From: Ramlibacter ginsenosidimutans
GTDB taxonomy: Bacteria; Pseudomonadota; Gammaproteobacteria; Burkholderiales; Burkholderiaceae_C
Assembly: GCF_042678185.1 (NCBI RefSeq)
Contig: NZ_JBHUDQ010000017.1
Strand: one strand, 5' to 3'
Length of the DNA stretch: 64,000 nt
The notes below the pieces were generated by a model. The model was not told where the DNA came from. It made no database searches and saw only the letters and a list, made by a program, of their open reading frames with translations. Every line of letters starts with the position of its first letter. The first letter of the stretch is position 1. Positions 8,284-15,452 of this stretch are shown in pieces. The position numbers and the translations under genes are program-made.

Positions 8284-9225
8284 TCAGGAGGAAAGGCCGG
8301 CGACCAGACGCAGGCTGCGCAGCAGTGCATCCGGGCGGGCGGTGCCCGTGCCGGCGATGTCCATCGCGCAGCCGTGGCCGGTGCTGGCCAGCAGCACGTC
8401 GGCGCCGATGGACAGCGCACTGGCCGCTTGCGGCGCCAGCAGCTTCACCGGAATGTGGCCCTGGTCGTGGAGCATGGCGACGTACAGGTCGTGCCGGCGA
8501 TCCGCCAGCAGCACGTCCGCGCCCTGCGGGCCGGTGACGTCCAGGCCCATGGCGCGCAGGCGCTCGGCTGCGGGCACCGTGCGCTCGGCGTCCTCGGGGC
8601 CGAACAGCCGGCCTTCGGACGCATGCGGATTGATGCCGAACAGCGCCACCGTCGGTTGCGCCACACCGAGCAACCGGCATCCGCGCACGCCGGCCTGCGT
8701 GGCCTCGACCACCAGCTCCGGTGTCAGGCGCGCGAGCGCCGTCGCGACGCTCTCGTGCAGCGTGACGTGCACGATGCGCAAGCCGCCGCCCACCAGCAGC
8801 AGGAAGACGCGGCCCTCGGGCTGGCCGCACACGCGGGCGACCAGCGACGGATAACCGCTGAAGGGAATGCCGGCCTGCGCGATGGCGGTCTCGTGATGCG
8901 GCCCGGCGACGACGGCGTCGAACTCGCCGGCCCGGGCGGCCTGCAGGGCTGCAGTGGCTGCGGCGACTGTGCTCGCGCCGGCCTCGGCGTTCACTTCGCC
9001 CCAGCGCAAGGCGTGGGCAGGAAGCTCGGCGCAAGCGCGCACCGCCAGCGAGGGCAGCAGCGCCTGCAGGCCGGTGCTGGCCGCGGCGCGTTCCAGCACG
9101 GCGGGCGCACCGAACACCGTGACCTGGATGCGCGCTTCGTCGCGCAATGCGGCCAGCGCCTTCAGCACGATTTCCGGCCCGATGCCGTTGGGGTCGCCGA
9201 GGGACAGTGCGATGCGGCGAGTCAT
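8284..9225 (-). CDS. tphB: Dihydroxycyclohexadiene dicarboxylate dehydrogenase TphB (PdxA family)
   Basis: Predicted 313 residues of the PdxA (4-hydroxythreonine-4-phosphate dehydrogenase) family. The start G-D-P-N-G-I-G-P-E and the three metal-binding histidines expected for PdxA enzymes are visible (H157 in V-T-L-H-E, H201 in N-P-H-A, H253 in L-H-D-Q-G). In tph operons this family member oxidises and decarboxylates the cis-diol made by the dioxygenase, giving protocatechuate and CO2. Placement between tphA3 and tphA1 decides for TphB rather than vitamin B6 synthesis. It is separated from tphA3 by 59 bases and from tphA1 by 13. Confidence 0.88.
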   Translation of the reverse strand: MTRRIALSLGDPNGIGPEIVLKALAALRDEARIQVTVFGAPAVLERAAASTGLQALLPSLAVRACAELPAHALRWGEVNAEAGASTVAAATAALQAARAGEFDAVVAGPHHETAIAQAGIPFSGYPSLVARVCGQPEGRVFLLLVGGGLRIVHVTLHESVATALARLTPELVVEATQAGVRGCRLLGVAQPTVALFGINPHASEGRLFGPEDAERTVPAAERLRAMGLDVTGPQGADVLLADRRHDLYVAMLHDQGHIPVKLLAPQAASALSIGADVLLASTGHGCAMDIAGTGTARPDALLRSLRLVAGLSS

Positions 9226-9284
9226 GGGATCACCTTCATGCTAGGCATCCCGGTGGAGAGCGCCTGCTGGCGGCGGTGCGGCGC

Positions 9285-9749
9285 TCATAGGGGCAACGCC
9301 AGCAGCGTGTCGGTGACCGTGCTGTCGCACACGGCCACGCGCTCGGCGAGCAGCAGCTTGCCGCCGCTTTGCACGAAGCGGTCGCGGTATTCGCCGGTGG
9401 CGAACAGCGCAGTCTCGCCGGTGTGCATGATGCGCGCGACCATGAACGGCGTGCGTGCCACCGCGGCCTGGTCGTTCGCAGACTCGACCAGCGGAATACC
9501 CAGCAGGTGCCGATAGGCTTGCCGCTCGTAGATATTGGCCTGGCGCAGCGACGTTACACGGTCCTCGAGCATCGCCCGGCTGTCCGCATACACGATGCCC
9601 GCGGGCAGGCCTTCGCGCTCGTTCTCCACGTTGGTGATGCGGTAGTGGCAGTGCTCGGTGAAGAACGCGGGCCAGCTCTCCAGCGCATCGCTGTCGATGG
9701 CGCGTGCGTACGCGGCATTGAATGCGCACAGTTGCAGCAGATCGATCAT
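9285..9749 (-). CDS. tphA3: Terephthalate 1,2-dioxygenase small subunit TphA3
   Basis: Predicted 154 residues, the normal size for the beta subunit of a Rieske ring-hydroxylating oxygenase (SnoaL-like fold, structural role). Characteristic segments are F-N-A-A-Y-A, F-F-T-E-H-C-H-Y-R-I-T-N-V and the C-terminal V-C-D-S-T-V-T-D-T-L-L-A-L-P-L, which I recognise as very close to Comamonas TphA3. It begins 2 bases after the tphA2 stop, implying translational coupling and equal production of the two subunits. Confidence 0.9.
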   Translation of the reverse strand: MIDLLQLCAFNAAYARAIDSDALESWPAFFTEHCHYRITNVENEREGLPAGIVYADSRAMLEDRVTSLRQANIYERQAYRHLLGIPLVESANDQAAVARTPFMVARIMHTGETALFATGEYRDRFVQSGGKLLLAERVAVCDSTVTDTLLALPL

Positions 9750-9751
9750 GC

Positions 9752-10978
9752 TCAGGCTCCCATGTGCTGGCGATACGCCTTCCAGAAGCCGCGCACGGAC
9801 GCTTCGGTCGCGCGTCCTTCGCTCGACTCGGTGCTGTCGCCGCCCATTTCGACCACGGCGCTGAGGTCTTCCGCGCCGGCGATGCCGCGCTGCACGAAGC
9901 CGCCGACGGCGCCGTCCTCCATGCTGATGAAGCCGGCCGGCCCCACCAGGTTCAGCTGCTTCAGGCGCGCGGTCCGCTGCTGAGGTGTGTCGCCCACGTA
10001 ACCGAGGTAGGTCCAGTTCAATTCCGAGCGCGTCTCGCCACGCGGCACCACCTGCCGCACCGCGATGCAGTTCTTGATCTGCTGCAGCACGAAGCCGGGG
10101 AACACCGAGAGGATCTGCAGGGTGATGCCGTCGTCGAACTCGTCGAAGCCGGCCAGCACGGAGGTGTCCTTCAGCTGGTGGTCGGCATCCGAGCGCAGCC
10201 CCTGCTCCTTGTAGGAGGCGTCGGCCGCGGCCTTGTCGATCATCGAGTAGCTCACGTGGTTGCCGCCGCTCTCGTCGACGATCACGCCGCCCTTCTGCGA
10301 CAGCCGATTGAGCTCGAAGGTGGTGAAGAACAGGTGCAGCAGGCTGGCGTGGTAGCTGTCACGCACGTTCTCGACGTACAGCTTCCAGTTGTTCGGCAGC
10401 GCCTGCGTGAAGCGGCCGATGACCTCCACCGGGCGGTTCATCACGCGTTCGATGCGCTGGCAGATCTCGTCGCCCAGGTATTCCTCGATGCCGGGCACGT
10501 CGTCGCTGAAGCTGCCGAACACCAGCCCGCAGTACACCGCGATGCGCAGCTTGCGCGGGCCGTGGTCCTGCTTGCAGAAGGACGCGGGCATGCCGCCCTG
10601 GCCTTTCACGCCCTTCTCGAAGGCGACCCCGGTCAGGTCGCCCTGCCGGTTGTAGCTCCACGCGTGGTACACGCACTGGAAGCTCTCGGCCTTGCCGCAC
10701 TTGTCGAGCGCGATCAGGGCGCCGCGGTGGGCGCACCGGTTCTCGAACGCGTAGATCTCGCCGTCGGCGTCCCGGTCGACGATCACCGGCGTCTCGCCGA
10801 CGAAGGTGGTGCGGTAGCTGCCCGCCTCGGGCAGCTCGGCTTCCAGGCACAGGTAGTTCCAGGTGGCGCCCCGGAAGATGCGCTCCTGCTCCTGCTGCGC
10901 CGTCTGCTTCCCGGAATACACCGCGTACGGAATGCGGGTGGTCCCGGCGCCGGGCCACTGGATCGTCTGCTCGCTCAT
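9752..10978 (-). CDS. tphA2: Terephthalate 1,2-dioxygenase large subunit TphA2
   Basis: Predicted 408 residues. Catalytic subunit of the Rieske oxygenase that dihydroxylates terephthalate. The Rieske 2Fe-2S ligands are C82-x-H84 and C102-x-x-H105. The mononuclear iron site is in N-W-K-L-Y-V-E-N-V-R-D-S-Y-H with H210 and H215, bridged by D207. Long stretches around the Rieske centre (H-A-W-S-Y-N-R-Q-G-D-L-T-G-V) and the C-terminal M-E-D-G-A-V-G-G-F-V-Q-R-G-I-A-G match what I remember of Comamonas TphA2, much closer than generic benzoate or phthalate oxygenases. It starts 2 bases after tphC. Substrate assignment rests on this similarity and on perfect operon synteny. Confidence 0.92.
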   Translation of the reverse strand: MSEQTIQWPGAGTTRIPYAVYSGKQTAQQEQERIFRGATWNYLCLEAELPEAGSYRTTFVGETPVIVDRDADGEIYAFENRCAHRGALIALDKCGKAESFQCVYHAWSYNRQGDLTGVAFEKGVKGQGGMPASFCKQDHGPRKLRIAVYCGLVFGSFSDDVPGIEEYLGDEICQRIERVMNRPVEVIGRFTQALPNNWKLYVENVRDSYHASLLHLFFTTFELNRLSQKGGVIVDESGGNHVSYSMIDKAAADASYKEQGLRSDADHQLKDTSVLAGFDEFDDGITLQILSVFPGFVLQQIKNCIAVRQVVPRGETRSELNWTYLGYVGDTPQQRTARLKQLNLVGPAGFISMEDGAVGGFVQRGIAGAEDLSAVVEMGGDSTESSEGRATEASVRGFWKAYRQHMGA

Positions 10979-10980
10979 GC

Positions 10981-11955
10981 TCACTCCACCGTGACGTTGG
11001 CCGCCTTGATCACCTTGCCCCACTTGGCCGTCTCCTCCTGGATGAACTTCGCGCTCTGCTGCGGAGTCCAGCCCGCGGGCGTGGCGCCCTGGTCGGCGAA
11101 CTTCTTGCGGGTGTCCGCCTGATCGATGGCGGCGGAGAAGTTCCTGTAGGTCGTCTCGATGATGTCCTTGCGCGTGCCGGGTGGCGCGACCATGGCGAAG
11201 AAGGTCACGGCGACCATGCCGGGCAGGCCGGACTCGACGAAGGTCGGCACCTCCGGCAGCAGCGGCGAGCGCTTCTGGTCCGCGACGCCCAGGATGCGCA
11301 GCTTGCCGCCCTTGTGGTAGCCGACCGAGGAGCTCAGGTTGTCGAAGAACACGTCCACCTGGCCGCCCACGATGTCCACCAGCGCGGGCGCCGTGCCCTT
11401 GTACGGCACGTGGACCATCTCGGTCCCCGTGAGCTGCATGAACAGGTGCGCGGTGAGATGCGAAGTGGACCCGTTGCCCTGCGAGGCGTAGGTCACCTTG
11501 CCCGGGTGCGCCTTCACGTAGGCGATGAATTCGGCGAGGTTCTTCGCCGGGAAGTCCTTGCGCACGTCCAGCACGTTGGGCACCGTCGCGATGACGGTGA
11601 CGGGCTCCCACTTGGAAGGGTCGAAGGACAGCTTCTTGTAGAGGTTCTGGTTGATCGCGATCGGGCCGGGCGGCGAGACCAGGAAGGTGGTGCCGTCCGC
11701 CTCCGCGTGCGCCACGTACTCGGCGCCGATGTTGCCCCCGGCGCCCGCGCGGTTCTCGACGATGATGCCGGCCGGGTACGCCGCATGGACCTTCTCCGCC
11801 AGGATGCGGGGCAGGATGTCGGCCGTGCCGCCCGCGGGGAAGGGCACGACGAGCTTGACGGTGGACTGGGGCTGCGCCCAGGCCGGCAGGCTGCGCGCCA
11901 CGGCGGCCACGCCCGACAGTGCGAGCAGGCTGCGCCGCGTGATGGATGCTTGCAT
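10981..11955 (-). CDS. tphC: Terephthalate-binding periplasmic receptor TphC (Bug/TctC family)
   Basis: Predicted 324 residues. Bug-family solute receptor with an N-terminal signal peptide containing a twin arginine (T-R-R-S-L-L) and a probable cut after A-W-A. The family motif P-F-P-A-G-G-T-A-D and the later Y-K-G-T-A-P-A-L segment lining the carboxylate pocket are visible. In Comamonas, TphC delivers terephthalate to a TctA/TctB membrane pair encoded elsewhere; no tctAB lies in this window. It is the first gene of the tph operon. The frame is open far upstream into tphR, but the ATG at 11955 begins the signal peptide. Confidence 0.88.
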   Translation of the reverse strand: MQASITRRSLLALSGVAAVARSLPAWAQPQSTVKLVVPFPAGGTADILPRILAEKVHAAYPAGIIVENRAGAGGNIGAEYVAHAEADGTTFLVSPPGPIAINQNLYKKLSFDPSKWEPVTVIATVPNVLDVRKDFPAKNLAEFIAYVKAHPGKVTYASQGNGSTSHLTAHLFMQLTGTEMVHVPYKGTAPALVDIVGGQVDVFFDNLSSSVGYHKGGKLRILGVADQKRSPLLPEVPTFVESGLPGMVAVTFFAMVAPPGTRKDIIETTYRNFSAAIDQADTRKKFADQGATPAGWTPQQSAKFIQEETAKWGKVIKAANVTVE

Positions 11956-12024
11956 GGATGTCTCCGGATCGGTTTCTTGCGACGCGCCAGTGTGCGCGCC
12001 GCCGGCGCCCGGACCAAGCGAGAA

Positions 12025-12039
12025 TTGCGCGATGCGCAA
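12025..12039. promoter_or_regulatory. Candidate TphR operator palindrome
   Basis: A perfect 6-3-6 inverted repeat (TTGCGC-GAT-GCGCAA) covers the tphR start codon (ATG at 12032) and lies about 70 bases upstream of tphC. IclR-type regulators bind palindromes of this size. A weak TTGGTC / CACACT promoter with a 17-bp spacer reads toward tphC just beyond it, as expected for an activated promoter. The site is inferred. Confidence 0.5.
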
Positions 12040-12820
12040 AAACTCCGCGCCAACCTTGCGCCAGGACAAGGACTTCGTCACGGCCTTGAGCAAGGGCCTG
12101 GACGTCCTCACCGCGTTCAACCGGCAGCATGCGAAGCTCACCCTGTCGGAGGTGGCGCGCCTCACCGGCAGCTCTCCGGCCTCGGCGCGGCGCTCCCTGG
12201 TGACGCTGCATGCACGTGGCTTTCTCGAGAGCGACGGCAAGCGGTTCTGGATGGCGCCGCGCGCCCTGCTCGTGGCGCACGCGTATCTCTCGTCACGACC
12301 CACTCCGCAACTCGCGCAGCCCTTGCTCGATGCGCTGGCGGAGCGCACCCGGCAGTCGGCATCGCTCGGCAAGCTGCTGGACGACGACGTGATCATCATC
12401 GCGCGCTCCACCGCGCGCCGATCGCTGTCCACGGGTCTCGGCATCGGTGCGCGGCTGCCGGGCTACTGTTCGGCGCTCGGCCGCGTGATGCTGGCGGCCT
12501 TGCCGCGCGCGGAGGCGACGCAGCGCGTGCGGGCCATGCATCGCGTGCCGCTCACGCCCAAGACGATCTACGAGGCCGACGCCGTGCTCGCCGAGCTGGA
12601 GCTTTGCCGACGCCGGGGCTGGGCGGCGGCGGACGGCGAGCTGGAGCTGGGCGTGCGTTCCCTCGCCGTGCCGGTGCACGAGCACGGTGGAGCGCTGGTC
12701 GGCGGACTCAGCATCTCAGTGCGTGCGGAGCGGATGACCATGGACGAATTCCGGGATCAGCTGCTGCCGGTGCTGCTGAAGGGACGGGACCAGCTGGCGG
12801 GGCGGCTGTTCGGGGAGTGA
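12032..12820 (+). CDS. tphR: IclR-family regulator TphR of the tph operon
   Basis: Predicted 262 residues with a winged helix-turn-helix N-terminal domain (T-L-S-E-V-A-R-L-T-G-S-S-P-A-S-A-R-R-S-L recognition region, residues about 36-56) and the IclR effector-binding domain. It resembles the PcaR/PcaU/PobR subgroup that senses aromatic acids and usually activates. It is divergent from tphC with a 76-base gap, the arrangement of Comamonas tphR. The frame is open 127 codons further upstream, antisense to tphC; the ATG at 12032 gives the normal family N-terminus. A perfect palindrome overlaps the start codon, suggesting autoregulation. Confidence 0.85.
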   Translation: MRKNSAPTLRQDKDFVTALSKGLDVLTAFNRQHAKLTLSEVARLTGSSPASARRSLVTLHARGFLESDGKRFWMAPRALLVAHAYLSSRPTPQLAQPLLDALAERTRQSASLGKLLDDDVIIIARSTARRSLSTGLGIGARLPGYCSALGRVMLAALPRAEATQRVRAMHRVPLTPKTIYEADAVLAELELCRRRGWAAADGELELGVRSLAVPVHEHGGALVGGLSISVRAERMTMDEFRDQLLPVLLKGRDQLAGRLFGE

Positions 12821-12847
12821 GCGAGGCTGGCGCCCCCGCCCTCTCCA

Positions 12848-13069
12848 TCAGAGCGGCCTTCCTCCCCTTCCTGTCGACTCCTTGGGGTGTTCTCTCCAGC
12901 TCCCCGCCCTGTACTTGTCCATCGCGTCCTCGATGGCCTCGAGCGCCTGCAGAAAGGCCGCACTGATCGCCGTGGTGCTGACTTCGGTTCCGTCCGGGAT
13001 GCGGCCAATGATTGCGGCAGCGATGGTTGCGGCCGCGCCAGCCAATGCTGGGTCGATCGGGAGTGACAT
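12848..13069 (-). CDS. Small hypothetical protein
   Basis: Predicted 73 residues. The ATG at 13069 is preceded at suitable distance by GGAG, which favours it over an in-frame Met 24 codons upstream. The first half has an alanine/isoleucine-rich helix, the middle a predicted amphipathic helix (A-F-L-Q-A-L-E-A-I-E-D-A-M-D-K-Y) and the tail is basic. No family is recognised. It is convergent with tphR (27-base gap) and upstream of the LysR gene on the same strand. Confidence 0.5.
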   Translation of the reverse strand: MSLPIDPALAGAAATIAAAIIGRIPDGTEVSTTAISAAFLQALEAIEDAMDKYRAGSWREHPKESTGRGGRPL

Positions 13070-13189
13070 GCGCTTCTCCAGGATGCAAGGGGACGGCATT
13101 GTCCTTCCTTCCGCCCTGTCGTGCATGACACGACGGTTCAATCCAGAGATTGGCTCGTGGACCTTTGCATCTGGCAGCGCGTGTTGGAC

Positions 13190-14137
13190 TCAGTCGCGCG
13201 TACGCCGCGCGGCCTTCGGCGCCTTGGCCATCCGGTGGGCCGCCTGCACGAACGCCTCCTCCAGCTCCGCCGAGGCCGGCGTCGGCTGCGCGTCGGCCCA
13301 GCGCAGGATCGCGACGCGCGGCCCTTCGATCGCTTCGGCGATCGCGACCCGCTGCAGGCCGGTGGCCGCCACGCGGGCCTGGTGCACTTCCAGCGGCATG
13401 GCTGCCACCAGGTCCGTGTGCGTGGCGATGGTCTCCAGGCCGGTGAGCGTCTGGCAGGTCATCGCGCAACGCAGCTCGCCCAGGCGCGCCTGCCGGTACG
13501 CGCGCTGCAGCCCGCGTGTGACTGAGCTTTCCATGCTGGGCAGCAACCATTGCGCGTCGCGCAATTCCGCCAGCGACCTGGCCCGGGCCAATGGATGGCC
13601 CGGCCGCACCACCACGGCGACCGTCGTGGCGTACACGGGCCGCGCCGAGAACTCGGGTCCCAGCCGCTCGGCAGGCATCGACATGACCGCGAAATCAGGC
13701 TTGCCTTCGCGCAGGCCGCCGAGGTGGAACGCGGGGGGCACGATGGCCAGCTGCACGCCGGGCCAGGCGGCGCGGTAGGCGGGCAGCACCAGCGGCAGCA
13801 ACGCGATGGTGGCGAAGTGCGAGAGCGCGAGCTCCAGGCGGCCTTCGCGCGCGCCGCGCCGCTGGCGCACGTCTTCGCCGGCCTGCCGCGCCTGCTCGCG
13901 GATCGCGCGTGCGCGCGGCAGCAGCCCATGACCATACTCGGTGGGCTGGATGCCGCGCAGCCCGCGCTCGAACAGTGTGACGCCCAGCGACTGCTCCAGC
14001 CGTCGCAGCTGCTTGCTCACCGCCGGTTGCGACACGCCCAGCCGCCGGGCCGCGGCCGTGACGCTGCCGGCGTCCGCAATCTCCGCGAGCAGCACGAGGG
14101 CCGCGGGATCGGGCAGCAGCGGGACGTCGGATGCCAT
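13190..14137 (-). CDS. LysR-family transcriptional regulator
   Basis: Predicted 315 residues. The N-terminal winged helix-turn-helix has the standard signature (A-G-S-V-T-A-A-A-R-R-L-G-V-S-Q-P-A-V-S-K-Q, residues about 23-43), followed by the linker helix and a two-lobed co-inducer domain. Start at 14137 chosen because it places the HTH at the usual distance; the frame runs on upstream into antisense of the next gene. Divergent from the kynureninase-like operon with only 67 bases between, so it most likely controls that operon in response to its substrate. The effector is unknown. Confidence 0.87.
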   Translation of the reverse strand: MASDVPLLPDPAALVLLAEIADAGSVTAAARRLGVSQPAVSKQLRRLEQSLGVTLFERGLRGIQPTEYGHGLLPRARAIREQARQAGEDVRQRRGAREGRLELALSHFATIALLPLVLPAYRAAWPGVQLAIVPPAFHLGGLREGKPDFAVMSMPAERLGPEFSARPVYATTVAVVVRPGHPLARARSLAELRDAQWLLPSMESSVTRGLQRAYRQARLGELRCAMTCQTLTGLETIATHTDLVAAMPLEVHQARVAATGLQRVAIAEAIEGPRVAILRWADAQPTPASAELEEAFVQAAHRMAKAPKAARRTRD

Positions 14138-14170
14138 AACCGGAAGGAATGTACATGAGCGCGCAGCGCC

Positions 14171-14199
14171 TTGCTGGAATGGCCGGCGCTCCCTAGCAT
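14171..14199 (+). promoter_or_regulatory. Candidate promoter of the kynureninase-like operon
   Basis: TTGCTG (14171-14176), a 17-bp spacer and TAGCAT (14194-14199). Transcription would begin at or beside the ATG at 14205, giving a nearly leaderless message. The promoter overlaps an AGCGCC / GGCGCT inverted repeat (14165-14190) that could be the LysR site. Confidence 0.45.
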
Positions 14200-14204
14200 G
14201 GGCT

Positions 14205-15452
14205 ATGCCCCTCACCCTTGCCGACTGCCTCGCACGCGATGCCGATGCATCCGCCAGCGCCTCGCTGCAGGGCGTGCGCGACCGGTTTGCCGGCGGCGAT
14301 CCGGACACGCTGTACTTCGACGCGAACTCGATCGGCCCCATGCCCGCCGACGTCCCTGCGCGCATGCAGGACCTCTTGCAAGCGGGCTGGGCCGGCGCGC
14401 GCCGCCGCGGCTGGAACACGCTGGACTGGCTGGAGCAGCCCCGCACGCTCGGCGCCGCGATCGCGCCGGTGATCGGCGCGCGGGCGGAGGACGTGCGCGT
14501 GGCCGACAGCACCAGCATCAACCAGTACAAGCTGCTGCGCTACGCGCTGGCCGCGCAGGCGCCGCGGCGGGTGATCGTGCTGCAGCGGGATGTGTTCCCG
14601 TCCAATCGCTACGTTGCCGAAGGCATCGCGCACGCGGGCCTCGCGGACTTGCGCTTCATCGACGGCGTGCAAGACCTGCCCCGTGCGCTCGCGCACGGCG
14701 ATGTCGCGGTGGTCGCGCTCTCCCACGTGGACTATCGCAGCAGCGAGCGCCTGGACATGGCGGCTATCAACCCGCAGGTGCGCGTCGCCGGCGCACTGAG
14801 CCTGTGGGATCTGTCGCATTCGGCCGGCGCGGTGGCAATCGACCTGCGCGGCACCGAAGCCGACCTGGCGGTGGGCTGCGGCTACAAGTACCTGTGCGGC
14901 GGACCGGGCGCGCCCGCCTTTGTCTACCTGCACCCGCGCCACGCCGACGCCGCATGGCCCGCCATGTGCGGCTGGATGGGCCATGCGAGCACCTTCGACT
15001 TCGAACCCGACTACCGGCCGGGGCGCGGCGCCGATCGCTTCCTGGTCGGCACGCCGCCGGTGCTGGCCCAGGCCGCCTTCGCGGCAGCGGCCGCGATCTG
15101 GCGCGAGGTGGACCCGCGCGCCCTGGACGCGCGGCATCGCTCGCTCACCGACACGCTGATCCAGTTGCTGGACGAGCAGTGCGAGCCACTGGGCGTGCAA
15201 CTGGCCAGCCCGCGCCAGCACGAGCGTCGCGGCGGCCACGTCGCGGTGCGCTTCGAGCACGCGGCGCCCCTGGCCCAGGCGCTGGTGGACCACGGCGTGG
15301 TGGTGTCCGCGCGCAAGCCCGACGCCCTGCGCTTCGCCGCGCATCCGCTGACCGCCACGCACGAACAACTGTGGACCGCGGTCGCCCGCCTGCGCGAGTT
15401 GCTGCAGCGCCAGGCCTGGCGGGATCCGCGCTACCAGCAGGCTTCCGTATGA
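14205..15452 (+). CDS. Kynureninase-like PLP enzyme (aminotransferase class V)
   Basis: Predicted 415 residues, typical for bacterial kynureninase, which cleaves kynurenine to anthranilate and alanine. Family segments are visible in order: Y-F-D-A-N-S-I-G-P-M-P near residue 37, V-F-P-S-N-R-Y near 130, S-H-V-D-Y-R-S near 173, W-D-L-S-H-S-A-G-A near 201 (the PLP-ring aspartate), and the Schiff-base lysine K228 in G-Y-K-Y-L-C-G-G-P-G. The partners are not tryptophan-pathway genes but a hydantoinase A/B pair and a Bug receptor, so the real substrate may be a related beta-keto amino acid. The stop overlaps the next start (ATGA), showing translational coupling. Confidence 0.78.
   Translation: MPLTLADCLARDADASASASLQGVRDRFAGGDPDTLYFDANSIGPMPADVPARMQDLLQAGWAGARRRGWNTLDWLEQPRTLGAAIAPVIGARAEDVRVADSTSINQYKLLRYALAAQAPRRVIVLQRDVFPSNRYVAEGIAHAGLADLRFIDGVQDLPRALAHGDVAVVALSHVDYRSSERLDMAAINPQVRVAGALSLWDLSHSAGAVAIDLRGTEADLAVGCGYKYLCGGPGAPAFVYLHPRHADAAWPAMCGWMGHASTFDFEPDYRPGRGADRFLVGTPPVLAQAAFAAAAAIWREVDPRALDARHRSLTDTLIQLLDEQCEPLGVQLASPRQHERRGGHVAVRFEHAAPLAQALVDHGVVVSARKPDALRFAAHPLTATHEQLWTAVARLRELLQRQAWRDPRYQQASV

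Noticed and set aside
8284..9225. PdxA for vitamin B6 synthesis
   Set aside because: Position inside the tph operon and the known recruitment of PdxA-like TphB explain it better.
9752..12280. One 842-codon frame joining TphC-region sequence and TphA2
   Set aside because: The front part is out of frame with the real TphC and reads as arginine-rich sequence; TphA2 starts at 10978 with its own N-terminus.
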